A stretch of DNA of 64,000 nucleotides from Alligator mississippiensis (lineage: Eukaryota; Chordata; Crocodylia; Alligatoridae). The stretch spans positions 117,374,162 to 117,438,161 of the forward strand of contig NC_081824.1 in NCBI RefSeq assembly GCF_030867095.1, in the 5' to 3' direction. Position numbers and translations under genes: made by a program. Below, piece by piece: positions 24,262 to 34,534 of this stretch; the first letter of the stretch is position 1, and each line of letters starts with the position of its first letter. Under the pieces are notes generated by a model. The model made no database searches, was not told where the DNA came from, and saw only the letters and a list, made by a program, of their open reading frames with translations.

Positions 24262-24570
24262 CTCATCCAATGCACCAAATGCCCTGATGGAAAATACATA
24301 GGAGAGACCAAACAACAACTGCGCACCAGAATGAACGCACACTGGAAATCTATCAAAGACAGAAATACCCAATTACCAGTGGGGGCACATTTCTCACAAG
24401 AAAACCACTCTCTCTCCAATCTCTCAGTCCTGATCCTCAAAGGAAACTTACACAACACTTCCCAGAGATGAGCCTATGAACTCCACTTCATCAACCTCCT
24501 GGATACTAAAAATCATGGACTAAATATAGACATTGGATTTATGACACATTATAACCTGCCTGACATCTGA
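24262..24570 (+). pseudogene. GIY-YIG endonuclease of PLE, severed
   Basis: In the same frame as the reverse transcriptase, the sequence continues LIQCTKCPDGKYIGETKQ and LRTRMNAH, then AYELHFINLLDT and HGLN. This is the GIY-YIG nuclease typical of Penelope-like elements: KYIGET is the second core motif and the arginine in LRTRMNAH is the expected catalytic residue. Two in-frame stops interrupt it: TAA at 24259-24261, at the tyrosine of the first core motif, and TGA at 24469-24471, just before AYELHF. The natural end is TGA at 24568-24570. No frameshift occurs, so decay is limited to two point changes in this domain. Confidence 0.8.
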
Positions 24571-24915
24571 CTCCCCAGGTATCTCTCCACAATTCATCCC
24601 CCTTCTCTCTCTTTCCCCCCCCATCCCCAGCCTGTCTCTCACCCATTGACTCCTCAAGCTACATTTTCACTGACTGCTTGTCTTGTATGCATACCAGCCC
24701 AGCCTCTGGCTTCTTTACTTTTCATTCCATCCAGGAAGAGCACACACCAACTGCTGAAACTTCCTTAGCCTGACGAAGGGTTTTTGAACCTGAAAGCTTG
24801 CTTAATAATTGTTTTCCAACTATTTAAGTTGGTCTAATAAAAGATATGATTCATCCAAAGAACCTTGTCTGTCTATGTCTTTAGACCAACACAGCTACAA
24901 CCTACATCCCTGTAG
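24571..24915 (+). mobile_element. 3' UTR and tail of the coding PLE
   Basis: This non-coding part runs from a pyrimidine-rich stretch through CCAGGAAGAGCACACACC, GACGAAGGGTTTTTGAACC and GAAAGCTTGCTTAATAATTG to AATAAAAGATATGATTC and CTTGTCTGTCTATGTC, ending in CATCCCTG. It is the reference for recognising the other PLE tails in the window (4.7, 8.4, 10.2, 30.5 and 41.3 kb). Confidence 0.75.
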
Positions 24916-25044
24916 ATATATCTATCTGTACTTAGAATAAATGTTGAGATGAAACCTACGTTTTAAGTGATAAAGGAGCTGGAGTGTTTTTGTAGTTGAG
25001 ATGGCCCAAGAAATATACAAGAGGCAAGGATTTTCGGGGGGAGG

Positions 25045-25135
25045 TGGTGACATCTTTTATTGGACCAACTGTATAGATGGAAAAGATGATAGACAAGCCC
25101 TTGTACTCGAAGTGCGGTTCCTCAGGTCTGGGAAA
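25045..25135 (-). mobile_element. PLE tail of a second subfamily, antisense
   Basis: GACATCTTTTATTGGACCAA, then GATGATAGACAAGCCCTTG, then GTTCCTCAGGTCTGGGAAAG is the inverse of a PLE-type tail (GGTCCAATAAAAGATGTC). It differs clearly from the tail of the element at 22.6 kb, so it represents another subfamily. Confidence 0.5.
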
Positions 25136-26164
25136 GAAGCAAACATAGCTTGTTGTATATAAGGGGTGCCAAAGATTTGATCAGAGGAGATTTTTCACCC
25201 AGTTTTGGGGCTCCTGGGAGGGCCAGGAATTTGGGGTGGGATAAACAGGGGTATGGCTCGCTGCCAAATTCCCATGTACAGAGCCCTGTTGGTAATGTGT
25301 CCATGGCAGGGAAGTGAGTGACAACTTCATTTGCCCCTATACCACAGCCTTTTGCCCCTGCCACTGCTGCCGGGTCAGGATTCCATCTATCATAAGCCCT
25401 GTGGTCTGGATCTAAAGAGGAGTTTCACACCCCTGACTTAAAACACTGGAGTATGGCCATAAAGTAGGAACAAAAAGATGTGATTAGAGTGGCTTCAATA
25501 CAAGAAAAGTACAGTACACTAGATAACCTAATGATGTGGAAGAGCAAGACCATTCAAAAGGGAAAATAATGGTTATTACCTGTGGAGTTCAGAGAGGTTG
25601 ACAAAGATAGCATAAGCCATAACAGACATTTTATTTAGTCCATAGTTTTCAGTACAGTTGTGAATTTTGTTCCCAAGCCTATCTTCTGAATTTTCTTTTC
25701 ACATTTGTCTTTGAATACAAGGATTTTTTAGTCAAAAAGCAGGTGCTTGTCATACAATAGTTTTCTCCTACTAGTGTTTGTGTTCCCATTAAGGCATTTT
25801 GTTCATTGGATGGGATGCACCACATTCTGTTACAAATATGTGCAGAATCTCTGAATTCTGATGGTATTATATGGGGTAGGAGCAAGGGTTTGGGAGTGGA
25901 GAGCAGGGTGACCGCTCTGGGCACCAAAGTGAAGGGGCAGCAACAGGTGCTTCCCAGCCAGGGTGGGGCACAGGACGGAGCTGTGACTGATTCATTTGGG
26001 GGGCCACAGGGACAGAGGCATGGTTCCCACCACTGAGTGCATCCCCGGGCAAGCATGGGGGGGGCATGTCCCCCCTGGATCTGTGCATGGGGCAAGGGTG
26101 GGCTGCAGCTTCGGGCTTGCCCTGAGCACCAAAATTCCTTGGTACAGTACTGGGGAGGGTCGGA
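25136..26164. other. Intergenic with a GC-rich patch
   Basis: At about 25885-26145 there is a GC-rich block with open frames on both strands that have no recognisable domain. It may be an unrecognised DNA transposon. The rest is ordinary AT-rich sequence. Confidence 0.35.
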
Positions 26165-28235
26165 ATAATTTCCCTCTAAGTCTGATTCTTTTTTTAACTT
26201 GATTATAAGTTACAGTCTTTGTGGTATGTTTGGGAGGACTGCTTATTTTGTGGATGTAAGTGTGGTGCCTGTGGGGTTTTTGTATGTTGTGGTTTGTAAA
26301 GTGCCATCCTGGATGTATAATATGGTATCTAGGAAGATGATATAAGTGTTGGGAGTATGACAGGAGGAATTTGATAGAAGGTTGGTAGATGTCAAACCTA
26401 TGGTGGAAGTAAATAAGCAAGTCCAAGTGTTTAGTCCAACAGATGAAAATATCATCTATATAACATAGGTGCAGTCTAGGTTTGACAGCGCAGTTTTAAA
26501 GAATTTCCTTGTCCAGGTGGCTCAAGAAGAGGTTGACATACTGAAGAACCATCTTTGTGCCCATGGCTTGGAGGATGTGTTGGTTGTTGAAAGTAAAGTT
26601 GTTGCAGGTGAGAATGAATCATAGAATCATAGAATCATAGAAAATTAGGATTGAACATGACCTCAGGAAGTCATCTAATCCAATTCCCTGCTCAAAGCAG
26701 AACTATCCCCAACTGTGTCATCCCAGCCAAAACTTTGTCTAGCCGGGTCTTAAAAATCTCCAAGGATAGAGATTTCACCACCACTCTAGATAACCTGTTT
26801 CAGTGCTTTACTACCCTCCCAGTGAGAAAGTTTTTCCTAATATCTAACCTAAACTTCCCTTGCTGCAACTTGAGACCTTTGCTCCTTGTTCTGTCACCTG
26901 CCACCGCTGAGAACAGTCTAGCTCCATCCTCTTTTGAACCCCACTTCAGATAGTTGAAGGCTGCTTTTAAATCCTCTGTCAGTCTTCTCTTCTCTAGAAT
27001 AAATAAGCCCAGTTCCCTCAACCTCTCCTTAGAAGTCATATGCCTCAGCCCCCTAACCATTTTTGTTGCCCTCTGCTGGACTGTCTCCAAATTGTCCATA
27101 TCCTTTCTGTAGGGAGGGACCCAAAACTGGACACAATACTGCAGATGTGGCTTCACCAGTGCTAAAAATAGGGGAATAATTACTTGCCTTGATCTGCTAG
27201 CAACAGTCCTACCGATACAGCCCAGTATGCTGTTAACCTTAACAAGGACACACTGTTGGCTCATATTCAGCTTCTTGACCACTGTAACCTCCAGGTCCTT
27301 TTCTGCAGAGCTGCTGCTTAGCCAGTCAGTCTCCAGCCTATACTGGTGCATGGGATTGTTCTGTCGTAAGTGCAGGACTTTGCACTTGTCCTTATTGAAC
27401 CTCATGAGACTTCATTTGGTCCAATCCTCCAATTTGTCAAGGTCTCTCTGAAGCCTAGTCTTACTCTCCAGTGTATCTACTACTCCCCCCAGCTTGGTGT
27501 CATTTGCATGAAGTGGATGATCTACGCAATATATTGTGGTTGTAAATCTGAATGTAGTTCATGTTCTTGTAGGTATTTCAGGCAGGCAGTTTTGCCTTAA
27601 TTGTGGGATATTAATGTATAGGTTGGTGACATCTATGTTCACAAAAATAGCCTTCTTTCGTGGAAGTGGCTGACTTTCTGGATCTTATTTAAAAGATGTT
27701 GTTTAAATGCCTTGTTTAAATGTCTTGTAGCAAACTTGTTCTCTGAGTGACAGGTGGCTTAAAGATAGTTTCTATGAATCCTGGTTTCTCTTCATAAGGA
27801 CACCACAGTTGGATGTAATGAGTCAGCCACAGTTACCTTATTTGTATCTCTTCAAAAGCATATAAAATATTCCTGGGGTGGATAAGTGGGGGATTAGTGT
27901 AAGCAGTTTTTCATGAAGCTGGTATAGAATGGACTTGAATTTTGGTGAATATTGGTTAATATGCCCTTGATATAAGGTGTGAGATGCTTCCTAAGTTCAT
28001 TATGGTTGCTGGTGTCAAGAGAGTTGTCTGTTATTTTCACTGATATAGTCTTGAAGGTTTAGAATAATTATGGGTCCACTTTTGTCCACTGCTGTAATTA
28101 ATATTTCATTGTTGGATCTTGAAGATTGTATAGCTTTTCTCTCTGAAAGACAATGGTTGAGGTGGTACTAGATTTTGTTGGGAATTTCGCTGTTAGCTTT
28201 CTTCCTAAAGCAGTCAATAAAATGCAACCATATGT
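26165..28235 (-). pseudogene. PLE reverse transcriptase relic, split by CR1
   Basis: The minus strand contains a decayed PLE coding region in order: an N-terminal part matching the start of the 22.6-kb protein (28080-28230), a region matching PGTFYMLPK (27850-27900), a motif A relic NIDVTNLYINIP (about 27610-27650), then after a CR1 insertion FNNQ and the region before motif C, FLDTILYIQD and PKHTTKTVTYNQ (26165-26610). Many stops and frameshifts are present. The two halves join around the CR1 at the protein stretch corresponding to FILTHNNFTF of the intact copy. It is older than the coding PLE at 22.6 kb. Confidence 0.7.
26614..27510 (-). mobile_element. CR1 LINE 3' part nested in the PLE relic
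   Basis: On the minus strand, about 200 residues of ORF2 (27405-26800) carry the C-terminal CR1 signature: LVKPHLQYCVQFW, VQQRATKMVRG, KERLRELGLF and FRLDIRKNFL. It begins near NDTKLGG, just after the FADD-type motif, so it is 5'-truncated. It ends in three ATAGAATC-type repeats at about 26616-26642. It lies inside the antisense PLE relic and is therefore younger than it. Confidence 0.85.
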
Positions 28236-30034
28236 AATGTAATTCCAATTTTAAAAGGGATGAAAACTACTTTGGAAAAGTAAAGGAAATTAATCATGCA
28301 GGACAAAAATCTAGCTAACCTGAAGAATGTGAATTAGACCCTGATTAAACTGTCTCCCTGCAGAACAATCCCTGATCCTTGTGAAGACCCATTAATGCCA
28401 ATGCAATTTTATATAAATTTCTGGATTCACCAAATAGGAATCCAGGAATGTAGACACCAAATAGGGCTAAATGCAGAATCTGCAGCTAAATATCTACCTC
28501 ATTGCTCAGACTTGGGAGTCTAAAGACAGGGGCACCAGATAAGAAAATTATTCATACTGAAGTCTGGGGAATTTCCCACCTCTGAATTCAGGTAAGGGAG
28601 AAAACACACCTGTAAAAGCTGAACATCAGTGGTAATTTGGCATCGAGTTAGCTTCCTGTTCCTAAACTTGCTGGAACATTTATGGAGCATTTTTCCCCTT
28701 TTAAAAAAAAACCCAAAAAACAAAACCTTCTTTTTGTTATACCTGAAGAACAATATAAAATTTTAATACTGTTAAACTGTACTTTCCCACTGGCTCAGGT
28801 CTTGACATGATTGGACCCCTCTCTCCTCCTTTACCTCCCAGTCTCATTCTGTGATTTATCGTCTCTCTCTAACGTGTCATTTTGTTGAAGTTCTACAACA
28901 ACTACTCCACCCACTCCACTGCACGATTGAAACAGTTTTTGCTTTTCTTTTACTTACCTCACTTATTTATATATAAAGTTGCTGCTGGAAAGCTAAAATA
29001 CACAAAGGAGATTAAAAACTCATTTCTCTTATATGAAATAATAGTCAGGCAAGAGTTACCCAAAATGTAATCTGAAAGGACCTAATTCAATGCCCTTTCC
29101 AGTCAATGAAAGTCCTTTAATTGATTTCAAAAGGCATTTGCTTAGACCCTAAGTTATTTTAATGTATTAATTATTGATCAATGTGACCTGCAAGGGTAAA
29201 AAACAAATTCAAATTGATATAATTTCTTATTCTTTAAAAAAAATATTGACTTAAATTGAGCTAGGATTTTAGCCAAATTTTTCATTTGTTTTAATTTATA
29301 TTTTTATATATTAGATGCTCTATCCTATTACTGAAGAACTTATCAGAGGTCTTGTACATCTTAAACTTCTTTAAAGACTCTGGATAAAAATAATTTTCCC
29401 TCTTATTTAATCAACCTTTTCTTTTTGCAGTGAGTCCTAGACATTTTGCAGTTTTCTGGGGAAAAAAATATTCCTAAATTTCTAATATAAAAATCAGATA
29501 AGACCAGATTTAAAATGTTATTAGTAAATGTTAAAAGCATGGTTATTTACATGGCTTTGTAGAGTCAGAAGATCATATAGGAATCCATGCATGGTAGCTA
29601 CATGGGTACACATTTGTTGTACATTAACAACATCTAAGACATGCAGTTAGTCATGGAGTCTATGTTAGTTGATGGCATAGGAGGTTAAGAAGTTCCAGTG
29701 CCATGCTACGATGGGAAGAGAAGTAAGGTCATATGCATGGTAATTGCATCGGTACAAAGCTGTAAGTTGGCAAGACATTCTTAGACAATGGTTTTAGCAT
29801 ATAGTGTACGATTGCTGGAGTGGGGAAAAGTCAAAGGCATTAGGAGTATGTCAGTTGATGGCATGTGTGGGAAGAGTTGTATCTTGCTTTGTCTCGCTTC
29901 TATCTAGTAGTCTCTGGGGACTATCTACATACTGGTGATGGCGATGGTGACCTGTCATGTGCTTGATGTAAAAGTCTCTTGACCATTAGATGATATTGGA
30001 TACCATGAAGTGCCTCATCAATTTAGAGAAGTAT
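28236..30034. other. Intergenic, no gene seen
   Basis: AT-rich sequence. No coding domain, RNA gene or repeat terminus was recognised. Confidence 0.45.
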
Positions 30035-30455
30035 AGAATCATAGAATCATAGAAATAGGGTCGGAAGGGACCTTGTAGATCTTCAAGTCTGACCCCCTGC
30101 CTGGGCAGAAGGAAAACTGAGCTCAAATGACCCCAGTCAGGTAGACATCAAGCCACTTCTTAAAGACCCCCAGGGTAGGAGCCAGCACCACTTCCCTTCG
30201 AAATTGGTTCCAGATCCTAGCCGCCCTGACTGTGAAGTTCTTATGGATGTCTAATCTAAACCTACTCTCCAACAACCTGTGGCCGTTATTCCTTGTTATC
30301 CCGGGAGGCGCTAGGGGAAACAAGGTCTCCCTCAAACCCCTTCTGGTCCCTCCTAGTGAGTTTATAGACAGTCACCAGGTCCCCCCTCAGCCTCTCTTGA
30401 GAAGGCTGAACAGGCTCAGGTCCCATAGCCTCTCATTGTAGGGTCTGCCCTGCTG
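30035..30455 (-). mobile_element. CR1 LINE 3' end, antisense
   Basis: ATAGAATCATAGAATCATAG at 30035-30054 is followed by the CR1 3' UTR. The end of ORF2 on the minus strand reads GITRNNGHRLLESRFRLD and ends at a stop near 30123. The copy is 5'-truncated at about 30455, immediately before a palindromic PLE tail. Confidence 0.8.
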
Positions 30456-30462
30456 TCCCCGG

Positions 30463-30718
30463 ATCAGGTTGTAGCTGTGTTGGTCTAAGGACATAGGCAA
30501 GTAAGGTTCTTTGGGTAAATCTGATATCTATTATTAGACCAACTAAAATACTTGGAAAAATTCTTCTTTGCAAGCTTTCAGGTACAAACACCCTTAGTCA
30601 GGCTCAGGAAGCATTGCTTCCATTTGTATCTGAAAGCTTGTAAAGAAGATTTTTTCCAACTGTTTCAGTTAGTCTAATAAAAGATATTGGATTTACCCAA
30701 AGAACCTTACCTGCCTCT
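30463..30718. mobile_element. Palindromic PLE tail, copy 2
   Basis: The left part (30468-30613) is the PLE tail in antisense: GGACATAGGCAAGTAAGG, ATCTATTATTAGACCAAC, then TTCTTTGCAAGCTTTCAGG and CCCTTAGTCAGGCTCAGG. The right part (30614-30718) returns in sense: CTGAAAGCTTGTAAAGAAG, then AATAAAAGATATTGG and CTTACCTGCCTC. The arms are about 100 bp, forming the largest hairpin of the three palindromic copies. Confidence 0.65.
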
Positions 30719-31159
30719 TTAATTTTGAGTATTGGCATGGTACTCTGCAGGCTCACAGGCCACTCTTGTGTCTTAAGCCCTATATTCAAGAGTCCCAACA
30801 ACCTGCACTGTTACATCGTACCCTTTCTCCCTCAAGGTATCAGCCAGTGGCTTGTATTTGGACAGCTTTCACTCCCAAGCTTCAGTGAAAGCCTGACTCT
30901 GGTTCTCCAAAAAGATAGCCACATCAATCATCAGGACTTTTAGACACAAAAATTTAAGGTTTTTATATATACAAAAAAGGAATATATATATCCCTTTGTA
31001 TCACCTTTATATAGTTGACTGCATAAGGAGCCTAAAGGAATCTTGACCTTCAGACCTAACTGACTAAAAGAATCAGAAAAACAGCTAAGAATTTTAGACC
31101 ATTACAGAAGCATGCATGGAATAACAGCAAACCATCAATTAAGGTGAAGATGTGAATCT
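30719..31159. other. Intergenic, nothing recognised
   Basis: A stretch of about 440 bp between repeats, AT-rich and without recognisable content. Confidence 0.4.
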
Positions 31160-31830
31160 ATGAGACTTGTGTGCTATCATCCCTGCTTTGTGGTTCAGAA
31201 ATGTGGACAATATATGCTAGGCACATCAAGAGACTGAACAGCTTCCACAAGATGCCTGTGTAACATCTTGAAAATAAAGCATTTGGAAGACAAAATAACA
31301 AACACAGAGGTGCTTGAGTGCACAGGACTGACACACTTAGAAAGCACTACCAAGAAGAGGAGGTTGTGATGGATCGGCTATGTCAGAAGAATGGGAGGAA
31401 ACCAAGACTCCCCAACAATATTTTCTACAGTGAGATTCAAGACAGCTCTAGAAAATGGATTTACCCTCTACAATGGTACCATGATGTGCAAAAATTATAT
31501 GAAGTCGTTCAACATCAGTGTAGAAAACTGGGAGGAGCATGCAGAATCCCATCTGAACTGGAGGTAGCATCTGGCACTGGATGAGCTCAACATAAAGTAG
31601 CTTTGATCCAGAGGATGGAAGCAAAGTGAGAAAGAAGCAAGCAGCATGCTACAAACTTGGACTTCAACTGAGACAATACGTGGATCTGTAACACTTGTAA
31701 CAAGCTGTATCATTCTTGAATTGGGCTTGTTAGCCACAAACAGATTCATCCAGCACCTGACTAGACCTCTTACATGTACACCACGATGCAGAGGATTGAC
31801 AGTTGCCTATACCTATCTGGTTGACTAAAA
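31160..31830 (+). pseudogene. Non-LTR retrotransposon C-terminus relic
   Basis: The plus strand carries a decayed C-terminal region of a LINE ORF2: CGSEMWTIYARHIKRLNSFH (about 31190-31245), then the TDTLRKHYQE region and, near the end, ICNTCNKLYHS and IGLVSHKQIH, a C2H2-like zinc-finger pattern (31685-31750). The same order and a similar finger-like ending occur in the relic at 50.9-51.4 kb. Several stops and frame changes are present. The clade (RTE-like or another) is left open. Confidence 0.5.
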
Positions 31831-32315
31831 TCCATAGTGATCTGAAAGGCCATGTTAACTTCCCCAGTGACATCAACTGAGTAGAGAGAGGGAAGAGATG
31901 TAAACTGGCATGAGAGGATTTTCTCCATAAGACAGAAATCTTTGAAAGACTGTTTTAGGCAATCTGATATTTTAAATCTGTTTTAATTTTGTAATTTATT
32001 TCCCACTTGACTATTTTGGATGTGATATAAAGTTCAAACAGATATTAAGCAGGTGATAAATGTTTCAAATGCACCAAAACAATTTCAGAGCCTAAATCTC
32101 ACTTTCCAGACGTAACTGAGGAATTTAGGCAGTAAACCTCAAGGAGTCAATGCACTTTAGGCTCTTGCATGCCTCAGTCTTTTGAATATGCCATTTAAAG
32201 CTAGGTCTTTTAGACTTAAGTGCCCCAAAATTGCAACAATTTTTAGGTGCCTGGCTCACTAAATGGAATAAAAAATACTGGGTGGGATGCCTGGACTTCC
32301 TACACGGCACCTAGG
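31831..32315. other. Intergenic, nothing recognised
   Basis: AT-rich sequence with no identifiable feature. Confidence 0.4.
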
Positions 32316-32797
32316 GGGCACATTTATACATGCAATTAATGCTAAGCAATCAACTGTGGAGTTTATTGTTCCAGAGTTTATTGTTCCCAAGCATGCTGTT
32401 TGAATGTTTGCCCAGGAGCCATAAACACTGGAACAATAAACTCTGGAGTTTATTGCCATTTGAACATGAGGTGCCATTTGGCACTGCAGCATGTTGAGCT
32501 GGGTTGGAGCAGCCCCAGATGGTTGGGGACATGATGGGGTCAGCCTGCCAGACCACGGCTGCTCTCCACAGCTCAGCATGCTGCAGAGGGGCTGAATGAG
32601 GCACAAGGGTTGGCTGAAGCCCCTGCACTGAAGCACCCTCCTGCCCCAGCCAGCTGAGGCAGTATCTTAAAATATTATTCTTCTGAAGAGTAAACTGGTT
32701 TACATCAGCCTAATACGGGCACATGTGTAGGTTCTGAGACCTTTACTACACAGCTAATTAGTCTACTGAACAGTAAATACCTCATGTAGATGTGCCC
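32316..32797. mobile_element. Harbinger-like miniature, TSD AGG
   Basis: The left end GGGCACATTTATACATG and the right end, inverted GGGCACATCTACATGAGG, are good TIRs. AGG flanks both sides (32313-32315 and 32798-32800), a perfect 3-bp duplication. The interior contains CTCAGCATGCTGCAG and GCAGCATGTTGAGCTGGG blocks in opposed orientation, also present in the element at 53.5 kb, so these are two members of one family. Confidence 0.7.
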
Positions 32798-33064
32798 AGG
32801 GAGAAGTATTCTGGTGTCCTAGAATGGGGTCCAGAATAGCCAACATCCTGAGCAGAAAAGTAATATGAGATGTACCTAAAATCCTGCCTTTTTCTGAGGC
32901 TTAGTACTTCAGAAAGGACTGTAGGGACCTCTGGATCCTTCTAATTGGGATCCAAAGCCTGGACCTTCTCCTAAAGAAAGCACCTACATATTTTGTTTCA
33001 AAGAACTAAACGGGACCTATGTTTATTATGACTATGTCACTGCCACATTTTCATGCCATGGGCT

Positions 33065-33375
33065 AATGGATAGAGTAGTCACCCAGGATCTGGAAGACTG
33101 AGCTTTATGATTTTCCTACTCCAGGGGCGGGCAATTATTTTGGGCAGCAGGCCACTTACTGAGTTTCAGCAAGCCATCGAGGGCAGATTAATATTAATTT
33201 TGTAAATTTTTTAGAGGCCCCGCAGGCTGGATAGAATGGCCTAGCGGGCCGCATCTGGCCCCCGGGCTGCATTTTGCCCACCCCTGCCCTAATCTGCCTT
33301 AGAGAATTTAAATCCACATTTCCTACCTCCAAGGAAAGTGCCCTAAACATAATGCTATATGCTGTTCTAAAGTGG
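33065..33375. mobile_element. SINE-like repeat split by a hAT miniature
   Basis: The left half (33065-33121, GAGTAGTCACCCAGGATC) and the right half (33287-33375, GAATTTAAATCCACATTTCC then AAGTGCCCTAAACATAATG) align in order with the repeat at 40765-40895. A 165-bp hAT miniature sits between them. The family is not identified; it resembles tRNA-like or MIR-like repeats of sauropsids. Confidence 0.4.
33122..33286. mobile_element. hAT miniature, 165 bp
   Basis: The ends CAGGGGCGGGCAATTA and TTTTGCCCACCCCTG are inverted. Flanks TCCTACTC and CCCTAATC agree at six of eight positions, as expected for an old hAT 8-bp duplication. A sister copy in opposite orientation with a perfect duplication lies at 55592-55777. 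Confidence 0.8.
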
Positions 33376-33700
33376 TAAGGGTCATTCTCCTGTTGAAGGC
33401 ACTCTGCAAAAATGAATTCAAGAATCACTAAGCCCAAAGGCACAGGGAAGATAACTTTTAGGTGCCTGGTCTAAAGGATTGCTACACAAAAGGGCTACAC
33501 AAAAGGGCTTTTTCCAATGCTACCAAAAGGAAATATACTGAAATATTAATTAGGGTATTACTCTGTGACTGTGGAACTAACAGAAGTGAACTTATATGAG
33601 ACAAATTTGTAATTGGTATCTCTGAAATGGATTGATGAGTGGAAGTTCACTGATGAGCAGACTGCACCCTAAGGGACTGTTTTTAGTGAGGGTAAAAACA
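33376..33700. other. Intergenic, nothing recognised
   Basis: A short AT-rich stretch before the large Harbinger relic. ACAAAAGGGCT occurs twice in tandem at about 33485-33508. Confidence 0.4.
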
Positions 33701-34243
33701 GGACGTGTCTACATGAGATGCTTTACTGCACAGTAGAGCAAATGACTGTGCAGTAAGCATCACCATCTATATGTGCAGATGCTTACTGCACAGTAATTTG
33801 CTTTACTCCATGGTTAATTTGCTACCTGCAAATGCAAGTACCAAATTAACTCTGGAATAATTACAGCACAGTAACGCACATGTAAATACTGATCAGGAGC
33901 CAATTTGACCTACCACCCTTGGGTTAGCCCCAGGGCCATGGGGTTGGGAGTTTCTACAGCTCCAGGGCTGGGGCAGCTCTTTGCCTGCCCCAGTCCCTGG
34001 GCCTTAAAAGCCTATAGGGATGCTGGGGCCCTAGGTCACCTGCAGCCAGCCTCTGGCCACTGGACCCCACAGCAGAGGCCCCTGGCCAGTCACAGTAGCC
34101 TGCCTGCACACCAGCGCCAGTCCCTGGCACAGTGTCACCATGTGCCTGTCTGTCCCATGCTGCACCCCTGCGCTGGGTGCTGCAGGCATCTGCCCAGGCC
34201 CAGCAGCACCCGGACAGTTGTGTAGAGGCCCAGCAAGCTGTTG

Positions 34244-34530
34244 AGGGAGCCATGCTGGCAACATCCCTGACAGCACAAGCCGCCTCCCAGGGCTGGAACT
34301 GGTCCCTGGAGGAAACCACAGACCTCATGGCACTGTGGGGCAAGGCCAAAGTCCTCAGCCAGTTTGCCCAGAGCAAGTACTCCAATGCCCACATTTATGA
34401 AGGCTTGTCAGGCCACATGGGGAGTATAAGCATGACCAGTTGGTGTGCCAGTGCCACAAAAAGGCCAACGTCTTGGGGGCACAGTGGATCACTGTCACCA
34501 TCCACAACTGCCAGTTGGAGGCTGCTCACA
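34244..34530 (+). pseudogene. Harbinger SANT/Myb-like protein, N-terminal part
   Basis: The plus strand reads NWSLEETTDLMALWGKAKV, then NAHIYEGLSGHM, then after a frame change at about 34410 EYKHDQLVCQCHKKANVLG and AQWITV. This is the trihelix/SANT-like domain of the accessory protein of PIF/Harbinger elements, which helps the transposase enter the nucleus and bind the ends. The first conserved Trp and the WxxEET start are intact. The single frame change disables the gene. The remainder lies beyond a CR1 insertion, at 36606. Confidence 0.7.
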
Positions 34531-34534
34531 AGTC

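Larger units (their letters stand above)
22615..24915 (+). mobile_element. Penelope-like retroelement, 5'-truncated
   Basis: This is a single PLE copy. PLE-like coding similarity begins without an ATG at about 22615, where the reading frame runs through YIDCFRKR into the ATG at 22657; a stop lies immediately upstream. It continues through reverse transcriptase and a GIY-YIG endonuclease (to 24570), then a 3' UTR and the characteristic tail ending near 24915. The amino-terminal part expected of complete members is missing, so the copy is 5'-truncated. No inverted tail is present at the left end, unlike the palindromic copies. Confidence 0.85.
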
